A DNA stretch of 64,000 nucleotides from Rheinheimera mesophila (GCF_000986865.1 NZ_LAVS01000003.1:99027-163026); one strand, 5' to 3'. Positions 28,424-37,125 are shown, numbered from the stretch's first letter. The notes: a model not told the origin generated them from the letters alone. Program-made: numbers and translations.

Positions 28424-29227
28424 TCAGGCGACTTTGCTTTGAGCAGGTTGTTCGTCGCTGCGCACCGCCAGTGGCAGAGCGGCCAGGGTGTGGCTTTGTT
28501 CCGTCCAGTGATACAACGTCAGTGAGCCATCCTGCTGCTCTATCAAAGCAGTGCAGTTATCAATCCAGTCGCCATCGTTGCAGTAAATAATACCGTCCTG
28601 CAGGCTGATTTCTGGATGATGAATATGACCACAGACCACACCGTCAAACCCTGAGCGTTTGGCTTTGGCTACTGCGGCGTCCCGGTAACGGGCAATGGCC
28701 TGCTGAGCACCTGGCACTTTGCTTTTAATAAAAGCCGCCAAACTGAAATAACGCCCACCTAAAGCCCGGCGAATACGGTTGCTCCAGCGGTTTAAAAACA
28801 ACAGGAAGTCGTACAGGTTGTCACCCAGCCAGGCGTGAAAACGGCCAAAGTTGACCTCTTTATCAAACTCATCGCCGTGCAATAGCAGCAGCTTTTTACC
28901 TAACGCTGTGGTGTGGCAACCACGTAATTGCAACTTGATGGTGCCAAACTGACGGCCAGCCCAATGGCGAAATTCTTCATCATGATTGCCCGGTATATAG
29001 ATCACTTCCGTACCTTGATCGGCTTTGGCCAGCAGGCTTTGGATCACCGCATTTTGCTCCGGGCTCCAGCACACTTGTTTTTGCATCGCCCACAGGTCGA
29101 GGATATCGCCCAGCAGGTAAATGGTGTCGGCTTTGGTGTGATTGAGGAAGTTCAGCAGGTAGGTGGCCTGACAGTCTTTGTTTCCCAAATGAATGTCAGA
29201 CAAGAAGATAGTTCGACAATGCAGCAT
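28424..29227 (-). CDS. LpxH-like metallophosphoesterase
   Basis: A 267-aa calcineurin-type phosphoesterase with all metal motifs: SDIHLGNKD, LLGDILDLW, GNHDEEF, LLHGDEFD and GHIHHPE. It resembles UDP-2,3-diacylglucosamine diphosphatase-like proteins (the LpxH2 branch) more than canonical LpxH, being longer and having a basic middle helix region (NRWSNRIRRALGGRY). A lipid-envelope role would fit its neighbour, the acyltransferase, 178 bases downstream on the same strand. The substrate is not certain. Confidence 0.8.
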   Translation of the reverse strand: MLHCRTIFLSDIHLGNKDCQATYLLNFLNHTKADTIYLLGDILDLWAMQKQVCWSPEQNAVIQSLLAKADQGTEVIYIPGNHDEEFRHWAGRQFGTIKLQLRGCHTTALGKKLLLLHGDEFDKEVNFGRFHAWLGDNLYDFLLFLNRWSNRIRRALGGRYFSLAAFIKSKVPGAQQAIARYRDAAVAKAKRSGFDGVVCGHIHHPEISLQDGIIYCNDGDWIDNCTALIEQQDGSLTLYHWTEQSHTLAALPLAVRSDEQPAQSKVA

Positions 29228-29329
29228 ACAAAGCTCCTGCGAATTGTTGGCCTTGCTTGTTCAGGCTCGGGTAGAATGGGACCAGCCCGTGTCAGAGAGA
29301 TGACGAAAACTTGAAGCTTTGGTGAACAG

Positions 29330-30250
29330 ATGTCGATAGCCCTGGTGATCCCCGATCGTAAGTTAGATGCTTTAATCGAAAAGCTAAATATGTTGTTGCC
29401 TGGCGTACTTATTCAGCAATGGCCCCATTACACTGCACCTGATCAGGTGCAGATGGCCGTGGTGTGGAAACAACCACAAGGTTCGTTAGCCGCATTAAGT
29501 AATTTAAAAAGCCTGCAGTCTTTTGGTGCCGGTGTCGACAGCATAGTGTCGGATCCAACTTTGCCGGATTTACCCTTAAGCCGAATTGTCGACCCTGCTT
29601 TGGCGTCCTCTATGGTCAACTATCTGGCAGGCATAGTGTTGCATTACCAACTACGGCTGGATGTATTCCAGCGTCAGCAGCAAAAACAGCTTTGGAAACC
29701 CAAAAGCCCACGCTTAATAAAGCATATTTGCGTATTGGGTTTAGGTGAGTTGGGGCAGGCGGCGGCGCAGTACTTTGTCCAGCAGGGTTATCAGGTCAGT
29801 GGCTGGTCACGCAGTATAAAACTGCTGGATGGTATTGAGAGTTACGCTGGTGAAGAAGGTTTTATCAAGGCTGTCTCTGCTGCTGATTTAGTGATTTGTT
29901 TATTGCCTCTGACACCTGATACCAATAACTTTTTAAACACAGAGCGTCTTCGTGCTTTTAAAGCCGGCGCTATTCTGGTTAACGTTGCCCGGGGTGCCAT
30001 AGTCGATGATGCTGCTCTGTTAGCGGCTTTAGATTCCGGCCAGTTGCAGGCGGCTTGTCTGGATGTGTTCCGGGAAGAGCCTTTGCCTGCAGTGGATCCA
30101 TACTGGCAGCATCCGGCTGTGTTGGTGACACCGCATTGCTCTGCGGTGACTAACGTAGATACTGCTATTCATCAGATTGTTGAAAATTATCAACGTACGT
30201 TAAATGGGCTACCTTTAATGCATCTGGTCAACAGGGAAAGAGGCTACTGA
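29330..30250 (+). CDS. 2-hydroxyacid dehydrogenase, GhrA-like glyoxylate/hydroxypyruvate reductase
   Basis: A 306-aa NAD(P)-dependent D-2-hydroxyacid dehydrogenase. It has the Rossmann motif VLGLGELGQAAAQYF, the phosphate-site WSRS, the catalytic-region VNVARGAIVDDAAL, CLDVFREEPLP, and a His in TPHCSAVT. The layout resembles E. coli GhrA (YcdW). The stop overlaps the ATG of the following crotonase by one base (TGATG), so the two are probably one transcript. The true substrate is unknown. Confidence 0.85.
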   Translation: MSIALVIPDRKLDALIEKLNMLLPGVLIQQWPHYTAPDQVQMAVVWKQPQGSLAALSNLKSLQSFGAGVDSIVSDPTLPDLPLSRIVDPALASSMVNYLAGIVLHYQLRLDVFQRQQQKQLWKPKSPRLIKHICVLGLGELGQAAAQYFVQQGYQVSGWSRSIKLLDGIESYAGEEGFIKAVSAADLVICLLPLTPDTNNFLNTERLRAFKAGAILVNVARGAIVDDAALLAALDSGQLQAACLDVFREEPLPAVDPYWQHPAVLVTPHCSAVTNVDTAIHQIVENYQRTLNGLPLMHLVNRERGY

Positions 30251-31014
30251 TGGCAAGTTTTAGCATTGAAAAACACGGTCATGTTGCGCTGTTACAACTG
30301 ACTGCAGCAGAAAAACGTAACTTGTTAACTCCGGAAAGTGCGCTGCAAATTGCAGCGGCTGTGCATCAATTGAGTCTGGACGATGAACTGAAAGTCTTAT
30401 GTGTGATGGGCACAGAGCGGGCTTTTTGTGCTGGTGCTGATTTAGCTGTGTTACAACATGCGGCAGATGGAGATGGCACAGAACTCAGGCAGTTGTATCA
30501 GGCCTTTAGTCAGGTGGCTGATTCTCCTTTGCTCACCATTGCCTTGGTGAATGGTCCCGCCGTTGGGGCAGGAATGAATCTGGCCATGGTCTGTGATATT
30601 CGTTTAGCCAGCAAAGAGGCCTGGTTTGACAGCCGCTTTTTCCAGTTAGCATTGCACCCTGGTGGAGGGCATGGCTGGCTACTGCCACAATTGATCGGCT
30701 GGCAACAAGCGATGGCTATGTTGTTTTGTGGTGAAAAACTTTCGGCTGAACAGGCCTGGCAGTACGGTTTAGTCAAAGAAGTATTAGCCGTCGAGCAACT
30801 TTTGCCCAGAGCTTTGGCGATGACGGCTGACTTAGCCGCAGTACCTACGGCTTTAGTGCGACAAACCAAAAGTTCGATGCGTCAGTTAGTGCACTGTAAA
30901 GAGCACAGTCAGGCGGTAGAGTTTGAATATCAACAGCAATTTTATAGTTTGCAACAGGAAGCTGCCCGTCAGGCAGTAGCCGCATTGCAGCAAAAACTCG
31001 CCACAAAAGACTAA
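30250..31014 (+). CDS. Enoyl-CoA hydratase/isomerase (crotonase) family protein
   Basis: A 254-aa crotonase-fold protein with the oxyanion-hole segments FCAGADLAVL and VNGPAVGAGMNLAMVCDIRL. The two glutamates of classical hydratase (in GGGCELA and the QPE-type segment) are not seen: Asn110 occupies the first site, and the second region reads FDSRFFQLALHPGGGHGW. It is therefore unlikely to be a normal hydratase and may act as an isomerase, hydrolase or other crotonase activity. It is translationally coupled to the dehydrogenase gene before it. Confidence 0.82.
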   Translation: MASFSIEKHGHVALLQLTAAEKRNLLTPESALQIAAAVHQLSLDDELKVLCVMGTERAFCAGADLAVLQHAADGDGTELRQLYQAFSQVADSPLLTIALVNGPAVGAGMNLAMVCDIRLASKEAWFDSRFFQLALHPGGGHGWLLPQLIGWQQAMAMLFCGEKLSAEQAWQYGLVKEVLAVEQLLPRALAMTADLAAVPTALVRQTKSSMRQLVHCKEHSQAVEFEYQQQFYSLQQEAARQAVAALQQKLATKD

Positions 31015-31035
31015 AGCCCCTCAGTACATCGGCTG

Positions 31036-31072
31036 AGTCAGAGACGCTTGGTCTGTCTCTGATTGTTTCTTT
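31036..31072 (+). terminator. Terminator after the crotonase gene
   Basis: TCAGAGAC / GTCTCTGA 8-bp stem with a 9-base loop, followed by TTGTTTCTTT, about 22 bases after the stop. Confidence 0.7.
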
Positions 31073-31202
31073 ATCAGAAAATTGACTGTAAATGATTGTA
31101 AATCTTGTAACTAAACAACAAGTTGTCTACACTGGTTTTGGATTGATCAAGATCCACAAAAAAGCAAGAACAATAACAATATTTTTTAGTCTGAGGTTTT
31201 GT

Positions 31203-31352
31203 ATGCGTAAAGCGTCCAGTCGCGGTTTTGGCTTTACTGCAATCGCCATTTTGGTGTTATTAATGGCATTGTCGGCTTTTTTAACAAAAGCTGAAGCTAC
31301 TCAAGTGACTCAAGGTTCACAAGGACAGCAGTCGGTCGAAGGATTGAACTGA
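31203..31352 (+). CDS. Small membrane or exported hypothetical protein (49 aa)
   Basis: ATG 31203 follows a TGAGG ribosome site. The product is a basic N-terminus (RKASSRGFGF), one hydrophobic helix (TAIAILVLLMALSAFLTKA) and a short polar Gln/Gly/Ser tail. A longer frame from 31092 exists, but its extra residues are low quality and lack a ribosome site. The helix ending at KAEA could be either a signal peptide or an anchor. A strong terminator follows immediately, which supports it as a separate small gene. No family recognised. Confidence 0.6.
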   Translation: MRKASSRGFGFTAIAILVLLMALSAFLTKAEATQVTQGSQGQQSVEGLN

Positions 31353-31354
31353 CC

Positions 31355-31386
31355 AAATGCCCCCACCTGGTGGGGGTATTTGTTAT
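31355..31386. terminator. Bidirectional terminator between the 49-aa gene and smrA
   Basis: CCCCCAC / GTGGGGG stem extended by AAAT/ATTT, lying between two convergent genes. The A-rich left and T-rich right sides allow use on both strands. It overlaps the smrA stop by a few bases. Confidence 0.85.
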
Positions 31387-31961
31387 TTCTTCTGGTGTCT
31401 TTCACGGTTTTCCCGTTTTTGCTCCGCATTTTTCTGCAACAACACATAAGTGGCCGCATAACCACCATGAGGTTTTAAGGCGGTATGGCAAGCCAATACT
31501 TCTGGTATTTGTGGTAACCATTTAAAGCAGTAACTTTTTAAAATGGCAGGATGAGGTTTACTATCGCGTCCCATACCGTGGTGGATCAACAAGGTTCGGA
31601 TCCCTCGTTGGTGACACTCCGCAATAAAGCTAAACAAAGCAGCGCGTGCTTCCACCAGGGTTTTACCCAACAGATTCAGAGTGGCGTCCATCTGATATTT
31701 GCCCAGCCGTAGATTCTTGTACACACCATCCTGCACACCATCTTTTTTGTAGGCCATCACCTCGTCTGGTGCCACCAAATCGACATATTCCATGGAGAGG
31801 TAATTAGGATCGTATTCCATGTCTTGCTCGGCGGCTTTACGCCGGGCCTGTTGCGCCAGGCTTGGGCTATGCTCCCCATTTGGATCAGCAACAGCATCAG
31901 CAGTGAAGCGTTTTACTCCAGCCATTTCCTGTAAAAATAAGTCCAGCTCTTCGTCATGCAT
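31383..31961 (-). CDS. smrA: Smr domain endonuclease SmrA
   Basis: A 192-aa Smr-domain protein of the SmrA (YdaL) branch. The N-terminal helix has DLFLQEMAGVKR and the middle has KNLRLGKYQMDATLNLLG. The Smr core carries LIHHGMGRDS and HGGYAATYVLLQK, and the basic tail is ENRERHQKK. The family binds and cleaves branched or damaged DNA or RNA; the E. coli counterpart has the same KYP..ASLNLL and ENWERH phrases. It is monocistronic, with a -10-like TATAAT on the minus strand near 32002-32007. Confidence 0.88.
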   Translation of the reverse strand: MHDEELDLFLQEMAGVKRFTADAVADPNGEHSPSLAQQARRKAAEQDMEYDPNYLSMEYVDLVAPDEVMAYKKDGVQDGVYKNLRLGKYQMDATLNLLGKTLVEARAALFSFIAECHQRGIRTLLIHHGMGRDSKPHPAILKSYCFKWLPQIPEVLACHTALKPHGGYAATYVLLQKNAEQKRENRERHQKK

Positions 31962-32011
31962 ATGTACTACTCCACCTTAAGCTGACTGTGAATTGTCGTA
32001 TTATATACCCG

Positions 32012-32029
32012 CCCCATTTGAAGTCGCAG
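32012..32029 (+). repeat. Possible degenerate fragment of the palindromic repeat
   Basis: CCCC-ATTTGAAGTCGCAG resembles the start of the element at 12187 (CCCC...CTTGAAGCCGCAG) with a gap and two changes. It is short enough to be chance; it lies in the smrA upstream gap. Confidence 0.3.
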
Positions 32030-32203
32030 TAGGGAGCTATGGGTTTTTCGCCAGCCTTTGATAATGACCTTTTATCGCTAAAAATAGTTTCTTTCAGACT
32101 CAATAATTTAGGTGTTTTTGGATACAAAAATCGACGTTAAATAACAAATATTTAACTTTTTAACTATAGTTAAAGTGAAGTTCATTCCTGCAAGGAGAGC
32201 ATC

Positions 32204-32563
32204 ATGATCCCGGAACGGCTTTATGAAACTTTACCTTACTTATACGTGATTAGCGGGGCGCAAACCGCACTCTGGCTACCACACTGGACTGCTGCCTTAT
32301 CAGGTGTTGTATTGATATTTGTTGGTGCAATAGTCTGGGTAATACGTACAGACAAACGTCGTAGTCCATATGGAATTAAATTTAAAGAGCAAGGCACATT
32401 GCCCTTTTGGTGTTATGAGTTGCAGCCCTTTGTTTATCTGAGTTGCGGCGTTTTGTTGTTTAACTATGGGCAGAGTTTTTTACTCTATCCATCGGCGATG
32501 ATTTTTCTGGTGGTGGGGATACAGCTTTGGTTATGCCGGATCTGTTGTCGCCGGCATTCCTGA
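32204..32563 (+). CDS. Small multi-pass membrane protein, hypothetical
   Basis: A 119-aa protein with a strong ribosome site (AAGGAGAG) before the ATG. It has about four hydrophobic segments: residues about 10-24, 28-46 (ALSGVVLIFVGAIVWVI), 72-88 and 91-110 (LYPSAMIFLVVGIQLWL). A basic cytosolic loop (RTDKRRSPYGIKFKEQ) lies in the middle, and the Cys/Arg-rich end is CRICCRRHS. No family recognised. It is convergent with the next gene, 14 bases away. Confidence 0.7.
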   Translation: MIPERLYETLPYLYVISGAQTALWLPHWTAALSGVVLIFVGAIVWVIRTDKRRSPYGIKFKEQGTLPFWCYELQPFVYLSCGVLLFNYGQSFLLYPSAMIFLVVGIQLWLCRICCRRHS

Positions 32564-32577
32564 TCCAACATCTGATG

Positions 32578-33072
32578 TTATCGATCGGACGAAGCCCAAA
32601 AAATTGCTGCCGCGATAAATCCTTGTTGCTGACGTAACTGGTATTTAGCGCACTGTTCTTTGCTTTGGTCAGCAAAACATAAATACAGCCTTTGTTCATC
32701 CTCTGCCAATACTGCGCGTTGATTGGTATCAAGAATAATGCCTTCAGCACCAAACCAGCCTGGCATATAAATACTTTGAGTCGTTAATCCCGCGCTGTGG
32801 TACTCCAGTAACTGAGGTTTAGGTGCTATCACAAAGGCCATCAGCAGGAGCAAAACCAAACTCAGCCAGAGTTTGATATTTTTTTTGGTGGAAACCACAG
32901 TGTATTGCTCTGTGGCAAGCCTGTTGGCGGAACCGGACAGGCCGCGTCCAACCGCAGAAGCAGAAGTCGTAGTCTGAGGTTGAGTCAGGGGCTTTTTGTT
33001 GCCCGCCTTTTTTAATAGTTTTTGTTTATCGGCCTCGCTTAAAAGCGAGGCCTTTTTAATTTGTTTGGCCAT
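32578..33072 (-). CDS. Single-pass membrane protein, hypothetical
   Basis: A 164-aa protein. The N-terminus is Lys-rich and cytosolic (KKASLLSEADKQKLLKKAGN), followed by a Thr/Ser linker, one membrane helix at about residues 66-84 (LWLSLVLLLLMAFVIA) and a periplasmic domain with two cysteines (LYLCFADQSKEQCAKYQLR) that could form a disulfide. The ATG overlaps the stop of the M28 peptidase gene by one base (TAATG), so it is translated from that transcript. Function unknown. Confidence 0.7.
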   Translation of the reverse strand: MAKQIKKASLLSEADKQKLLKKAGNKKPLTQPQTTTSASAVGRGLSGSANRLATEQYTVVSTKKNIKLWLSLVLLLLMAFVIAPKPQLLEYHSAGLTTQSIYMPGWFGAEGIILDTNQRAVLAEDEQRLYLCFADQSKEQCAKYQLRQQQGFIAAAIFWASSDR

Positions 33073-34409
33073 TAGTGACGTAAATTAACTGAGCTGTTGG
33101 CAACAGTTTCAGTCATGATAAGCCAAGCTTGCAAGTTTTGTTTTAACGAATCCGGGTCTATTTTGTCCAGCGTGTCGTTGGGGGTATGGTGATAATCAAA
33201 ATAATCAGTGCCATCTTGCGACAAGGCAACAACGGGCACGCCAGCCTGCGCCAATACGGATACATCAGGGCCGCCATAAGTGCTATTGCCACCTAAAGCA
33301 ATATCCAGATGAGCCAGTTTTTGTTGCAACTCTTTGGCAAAAGGCAGAGCTTTGTCACCAAAACGGCTTTCGATTTGCCAGATCCGGCCTGCACCAAAGT
33401 CAGATTCTGCCGCTAACACATGCTTGTCCAAATCTTTATGGTGTTTGGCTGCATAGGCTCTGGCTCCGAGTAATCCCCCTTCTTCATTACCGTATAACAC
33501 AACCCTGATGGTGCGTTTTGGCTTGATTTTTTGTTTAATCAAGGCGCCTGTGGCCATGACTAAGGCCACCCCAGCACCATCATCCAACGCGCCAGTGCCT
33601 TGATCCCATGAATCCAGATGGCCACTGATCAAGACTATTTCTTCAGGTTTTTCTGTGCCTGTTATTTCTGCGATGACGTTGTGACTGGTGGCTTTTTCTA
33701 ATTGATTTTCCATCTGTAGTTTTAACTCTACTCTGGATGAGCGTTCGAGCATTTTTGCCAAATTCTGTGCATCAGGTACAGAGATCGCCACTGCCGGAAT
33801 TTTAGCGATAGTTTCGTCATATTTCATAGTTCCGGTATGGGCAAACCTGTTGTTGCTGGTGCCTACGGAACGAATCACTATAGCCACAGCCCCTAATTTG
33901 GCCGCTTCTACTGCACCGCGAGAGCGAGCTGCCACCACTTGCCCGTAAAAAGAGCCTGACTTGTCTTTGGTCATTGGCTTGTTAATAAACACAATTTTAC
34001 CTTTCACAGCAGCCGCATCGGCTTTTTCTAAAGCTTCAATACTGTCAAACATCACGACAGAGGCACGAATACCTGCTTTAGGAGTCCCGACCGAACCGCC
34101 CAAGGACGTCAATACAAAAGGTTGAGCAAAAGGCGAAACGACCTCAAGGCTGGCCTGACCGCGGGTCCAGCCGGGCATATCAAATTCTTCAGTCCATACT
34201 TTGTCATAACCCAATTGTGTAAACTTATTCAGCGCCCACTGCACGGCGCGACGATCGGCTTCGCTACCTGCGATGCGGGGACCGACTTCAACAGTGAGCG
34301 ACTCCACCAGTTGATAGGCTAAATCCTGATCCATTGAGGCTGGAGTAGTCGCAGCCCAAACTGATGGCGCGAATAAAGCGCCGATAATAATTCCTTGCCA
34401 AATGTTCAT
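33072..34409 (-). CDS. Exported M28 family metallopeptidase
   Basis: A 445-aa zinc aminopeptidase-type protein. ATG 34409 gives a clean signal peptide (NIWQGIIIGALFAPSVWA); an in-frame ATG at 34454 adds 15 residues without a better ribosome site. A PA-like insertion (VVMFDSIEALEKADAAAVKG) precedes the catalytic M28 domain. Zinc ligands and the catalytic Glu are in ISGHLDSWDQGTGALDDGAG, YGNEEGGLLGARAYA and DYHHTPNDTLDKID. It probably digests peptides in the periplasm or outside the cell. Confidence 0.9.
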   Translation of the reverse strand: MNIWQGIIIGALFAPSVWAATTPASMDQDLAYQLVESLTVEVGPRIAGSEADRRAVQWALNKFTQLGYDKVWTEEFDMPGWTRGQASLEVVSPFAQPFVLTSLGGSVGTPKAGIRASVVMFDSIEALEKADAAAVKGKIVFINKPMTKDKSGSFYGQVVAARSRGAVEAAKLGAVAIVIRSVGTSNNRFAHTGTMKYDETIAKIPAVAISVPDAQNLAKMLERSSRVELKLQMENQLEKATSHNVIAEITGTEKPEEIVLISGHLDSWDQGTGALDDGAGVALVMATGALIKQKIKPKRTIRVVLYGNEEGGLLGARAYAAKHHKDLDKHVLAAESDFGAGRIWQIESRFGDKALPFAKELQQKLAHLDIALGGNSTYGGPDVSVLAQAGVPVVALSQDGTDYFDYHHTPNDTLDKIDPDSLKQNLQAWLIMTETVANSSVNLRH

Positions 34410-34617
34410 CTGTGTTATGCACTCTGTGATCAACCAGTGCGTCCACTGTACCATGCTCAGATCTGCATGAAGTTTCTTATTGCGATAAAAGGTGAAAGCA
34501 GGGAGTCAGTTGTATGGCGATCCGAATGCATGGTCGCGTTCTGATGAGTCAGGTGCAGTCTGAAACACGACAGATGAGAATAGATCGTATTGCCACTGTA
34601 AAGCCCAGAGTTGCATA

Positions 34618-34947
34618 ATGTTGTTTTTAGATCAAAGAAGCAACAAAATGAAATTGGAAGAAATGCTGAAGAACTCGGCACAGGCAGCCAAGCTGCTGAA
34701 GGCGGTTTCCAATGAACGCCGTTTGTTGATTTTGTGTTATTTGCTGGAGTCTGAATTATCAGTCACCGAAATGAACGAAAAGTTAGGTTTAAGTCAGTCG
34801 GCTTTGTCTCAACATTTAGCTGTACTCAGACGGCAAAAACTGGTGAAAACCCGCAAAGAAGCGCAAACCGTGTTTTATCGGATCCAGAGCGAAGAAGCTG
34901 TCGCTTTGATTCGATTGTTGCATAAACTCTATTGTGAAAAGAAATAG
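34618..34947 (+). CDS. hlyU: ArsR family regulator, HlyU/BigR-like with two cysteines
   Basis: A 109-aa winged-helix repressor (99 aa if started at ATG 34648). The recognition helix region is LGLSQSALSQHLAVLRRQKL, and the wing is TRKEAQTVFYRI. Cys40 (LLILCYLLE) and Cys106 (KLYCEKK) are 66 residues apart, the same spacing as Cys38/Cys104 of Vibrio HlyU, as I recall it. No metal-site ELCVCD motif is present. The family (HlyU, BigR, SqrR, YgaV) senses sulfane sulfur or oxidation through this pair. No sulfur gene is adjacent, so its target lies elsewhere. Confidence 0.85.
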   Translation: MLFLDQRSNKMKLEEMLKNSAQAAKLLKAVSNERRLLILCYLLESELSVTEMNEKLGLSQSALSQHLAVLRRQKLVKTRKEAQTVFYRIQSEEAVALIRLLHKLYCEKK

Positions 34948-35028
34948 TACAGCGCTCTGAGGCTATTAGTGCCATGGATGGCCGTGAATGCAAAAGTGCA
35001 TGATTGACATCGGTGTGAAATCAGACAT

Positions 35029-35056
35029 AAAAAAACCACCTTGCGGTGGTTTTTTT
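35029..35056. terminator. Bidirectional terminator between hlyU-like gene and rpsT
   Basis: AAAAAAACCACC / GGTGGTTTTTTT perfect stem with loop TTGC, placed between convergent genes; poly-A and poly-T flanks serve both strands. Confidence 0.93.
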
Positions 35057-35072
35057 AATGCACTGTTGCAAT

Positions 35073-35094
35073 AAGCTGTTGCGAACAACAGCTT
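35073..35094 (-). other. Hairpin just after the rpsT stop
   Basis: AAGCTGTTG / CAACAGCTT perfect 9-bp stem. On the minus (rpsT) strand the loop is TTCG. It sits between the stop codon and the true terminator and could protect the rpsT mRNA 3' end. Confidence 0.6.
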
Positions 35095-35102
35095 CATGAC
35101 TA

Positions 35103-35378
35103 TTAAGCAGCTTTAGTCGCTAAAGCTTTAACATGTGCATTTAAACGTGACTTATGACGGGCAGCTTTGTTCTTATGGATCAGACCTTTGTCTGCCATAC
35201 GATCCAAAATTGGAACCATCTTTTTGAACGCTTCTTGTGAAGCAGCTAAGTCAGCAGTTAACACTGCAGCGTATGTTTTCTTCATGAAAGTACGCATCAT
35301 TGAGCGCTGACTTGCGTTTTGCTGACGACGCTTTTCAGATTGAATAGCGCGCTTCTTAGCAGACTTAATGTTAGCCAA
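35103..35378 (-). CDS. rpsT: 30S ribosomal protein S20
   Basis: A 91-aa basic primary 16S-binding protein. The start [20 protein letters not shown] and the C-terminal [17 protein letters not shown] are diagnostic. It is transcribed away from murJ, as usual in gammaproteobacteria. A promoter candidate lies 43-73 bases upstream of the ATG. Confidence 0.98.
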   Translation of the reverse strand: MANIKSAKKRAIQSEKRRQQNASQRSMMRTFMKKTYAAVLTADLAASQEAFKKMVPILDRMADKGLIHKNKAARHKSRLNAHVKALATKAA

Positions 35379-35420
35379 GGTAACACTCCTAAAAACTAAA
35401 CCGGGACCTTTAAAGGCCGC

Positions 35421-35451
35421 ATAATATGCCTATTTTGTAGGCCCTTGTCAA
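35421..35451 (-). promoter_or_regulatory. Candidate rpsT promoter
   Basis: On the minus strand: -35 TTGACA (35451-35446), 19-base spacer, -10 TATTAT (35426-35421), then the GC-rich GCGGCC. The spacer is two bases longer than ideal; the discriminator is typical of ribosomal protein promoters. Confidence 0.5.
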
Positions 35452-35550
35452 ATGCTTTCCTTGACAGATTGCAGAATAAAATCAGCCCTTGGCTGGTAAT
35501 CCACTCTGACTCAGGTGAAAATAACAGAAATGTCGTTGCAGGAGCAGTCT

Positions 35551-37125
35551 GTGTCAGGAAAATTATTAAAATCGGGCATGATCGTAAGCTTTATGACCCT
35601 TATTTCACGGGTGCTTGGTTTAGTCCGGGATGTGATTGTCGCCAATGTGTTAGGTGCTGGCGCTATGGCCGACGTATTTTTTATGGCCAACCGTATTCCG
35701 AATTTTTTACGACGTTTATTTGCTGAAGGAGCGTTTTCACAAGCTTTTGTGCCTGTACTGGCTGAAGTGAAAGAAAAACATGGTGATGATGCGGTGCGCG
35801 AGCTGATTGCCAAAGCGGCCGGCACTTTAGGCTTGATTGTCACAGTCGTCACTGTACTGGCTGTGGTTGGCTCTCCTGTGTTGATGATGTTATTCGGCGC
35901 TGGTTGGTTTAATGCCTATTTGGACGGAGCGCCAGAGGGCGACAAATACCTGCAGGCCAGTTTCCTGTTGAAAATTACCTTTCCCTATTTGTGGTTTATT
36001 ACTTTTGTCGCTTTATCCGGTGCGGTACTGAACACCTATAACAAATTTGCTGTGGCGGCTTTTACCCCGGTGTTTTTAAATGTCGCCATGATAGGCTCGG
36101 CTATTTACCTGGCACCACAGCTGGAAAATCCAGCGGAGGCCATCGCCTGGGGGGTGTTTTTAGGGGGCTTGATTCAGTTTTTATTCCAACTGCCGTTTTT
36201 AGCCAAAGCCGGATTATTAGTGCTGCCACGTTGGGGCTGGCAGGATCCAAACGTGACAAAAATCCGCACTTTGATGATCCCGGCGTTATTTGGCGTATCG
36301 GTTAGTCAGATTAATTTGCTACTGGATGCCATAATCGCATCCTTTTTAGTCACAGGTGCCGTCAGTTGGTTGTATTACTCCGACCGTTTACTGGAGTTTC
36401 CGTTAGGTTTGTTCGGTATTGCTATTGCTACCGTGATTTTACCTGGCTTATCCCGTCATTACGCCGCAGCCAGTGAGGCCGCCTTTAAATACACTCTGGA
36501 TTGGGCAGTACGTTTTATTTGTTTGTTTGGCATTCCATCTATGCTGGGCTTAATAGTGCTGGCTGAACCTATTATTGCCTCGGTGTTTATGCGTGGTGAG
36601 TTCACGGCTGAGGACGTCGTTAAAACTTCGCACAGCCTGATTGCTTATAACAGCGGTTTAGTAGCGCTGATGCTGATTAAAGTGCTGGCACCGGCTTTTT
36701 ATGCGCGGCAGGACATTAAAACGCCGGTGCGAATTGCCATTATTGCTATGGTGGCCAATATGGGCTTTAACCTGATGCTGGCACCTTTTTTAAGTTACGT
36801 TGGTCTGGCGCTGGCGACCGCTTTATCAGGTACTTTGAATGCCTGGTTGTTATATCGTGGCCTGAAACAGCGCGATATATATAGCTTTAGCAGCAAAACC
36901 TGCTGGTTTATTGCCAAAGCTTTTAGTGCTGCAGCATTAATGGCTGGGTGTTTATTTTATGTGACACCGGATCTGACTGGCTGGATTGCCTTAGGTTTAT
37001 CAGGACAAGTGCTGCATTTGTTGGCCTATTTTGCTTTTGCTATCCTGGCCTACTTTGTTTTACTTTTTGCCTTTGGTGTGCGTTTGAGCGATTTTAAACG
37101 CCAGACAAATGCTGAAAGCAAATGA
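35551..37125 (+). CDS. murJ: Lipid II flippase MurJ
   Basis: Inner-membrane MOP-superfamily flippase that moves lipid II across the membrane. It is a 524-aa polytopic protein starting near SGKLLKSGMIVSFMTLISRV, with family phrases RVLGLVRDVIVANVLGAGA, RIPNFLRRLFAEGAFSQAF and VLAPAFYARQDIKTPVRIA. The frame is open from GTG 35515, but GTG 35551 has AGGAG six bases upstream and aligns with the usual N-terminus. First gene of the murJ-ribF-ileS-lspA-fkpB-ispH run. Confidence 0.96.
   Translation: MSGKLLKSGMIVSFMTLISRVLGLVRDVIVANVLGAGAMADVFFMANRIPNFLRRLFAEGAFSQAFVPVLAEVKEKHGDDAVRELIAKAAGTLGLIVTVVTVLAVVGSPVLMMLFGAGWFNAYLDGAPEGDKYLQASFLLKITFPYLWFITFVALSGAVLNTYNKFAVAAFTPVFLNVAMIGSAIYLAPQLENPAEAIAWGVFLGGLIQFLFQLPFLAKAGLLVLPRWGWQDPNVTKIRTLMIPALFGVSVSQINLLLDAIIASFLVTGAVSWLYYSDRLLEFPLGLFGIAIATVILPGLSRHYAAASEAAFKYTLDWAVRFICLFGIPSMLGLIVLAEPIIASVFMRGEFTAEDVVKTSHSLIAYNSGLVALMLIKVLAPAFYARQDIKTPVRIAIIAMVANMGFNLMLAPFLSYVGLALATALSGTLNAWLLYRGLKQRDIYSFSSKTCWFIAKAFSAAALMAGCLFYVTPDLTGWIALGLSGQVLHLLAYFAFAILAYFVLLFAFGVRLSDFKRQTNAESK

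Noticed and set aside
31092..31202. Longer N-terminus for the 49-residue small protein
   Set aside because: No ribosome site and an unlikely N-terminus ahead of a better start at 31203 with TGAGG.
35445..35726. Plus-strand frame of 93 codons overlapping the murJ start
   Set aside because: Out of frame with murJ and without support; murJ start at 35551 has a strong ribosome site.
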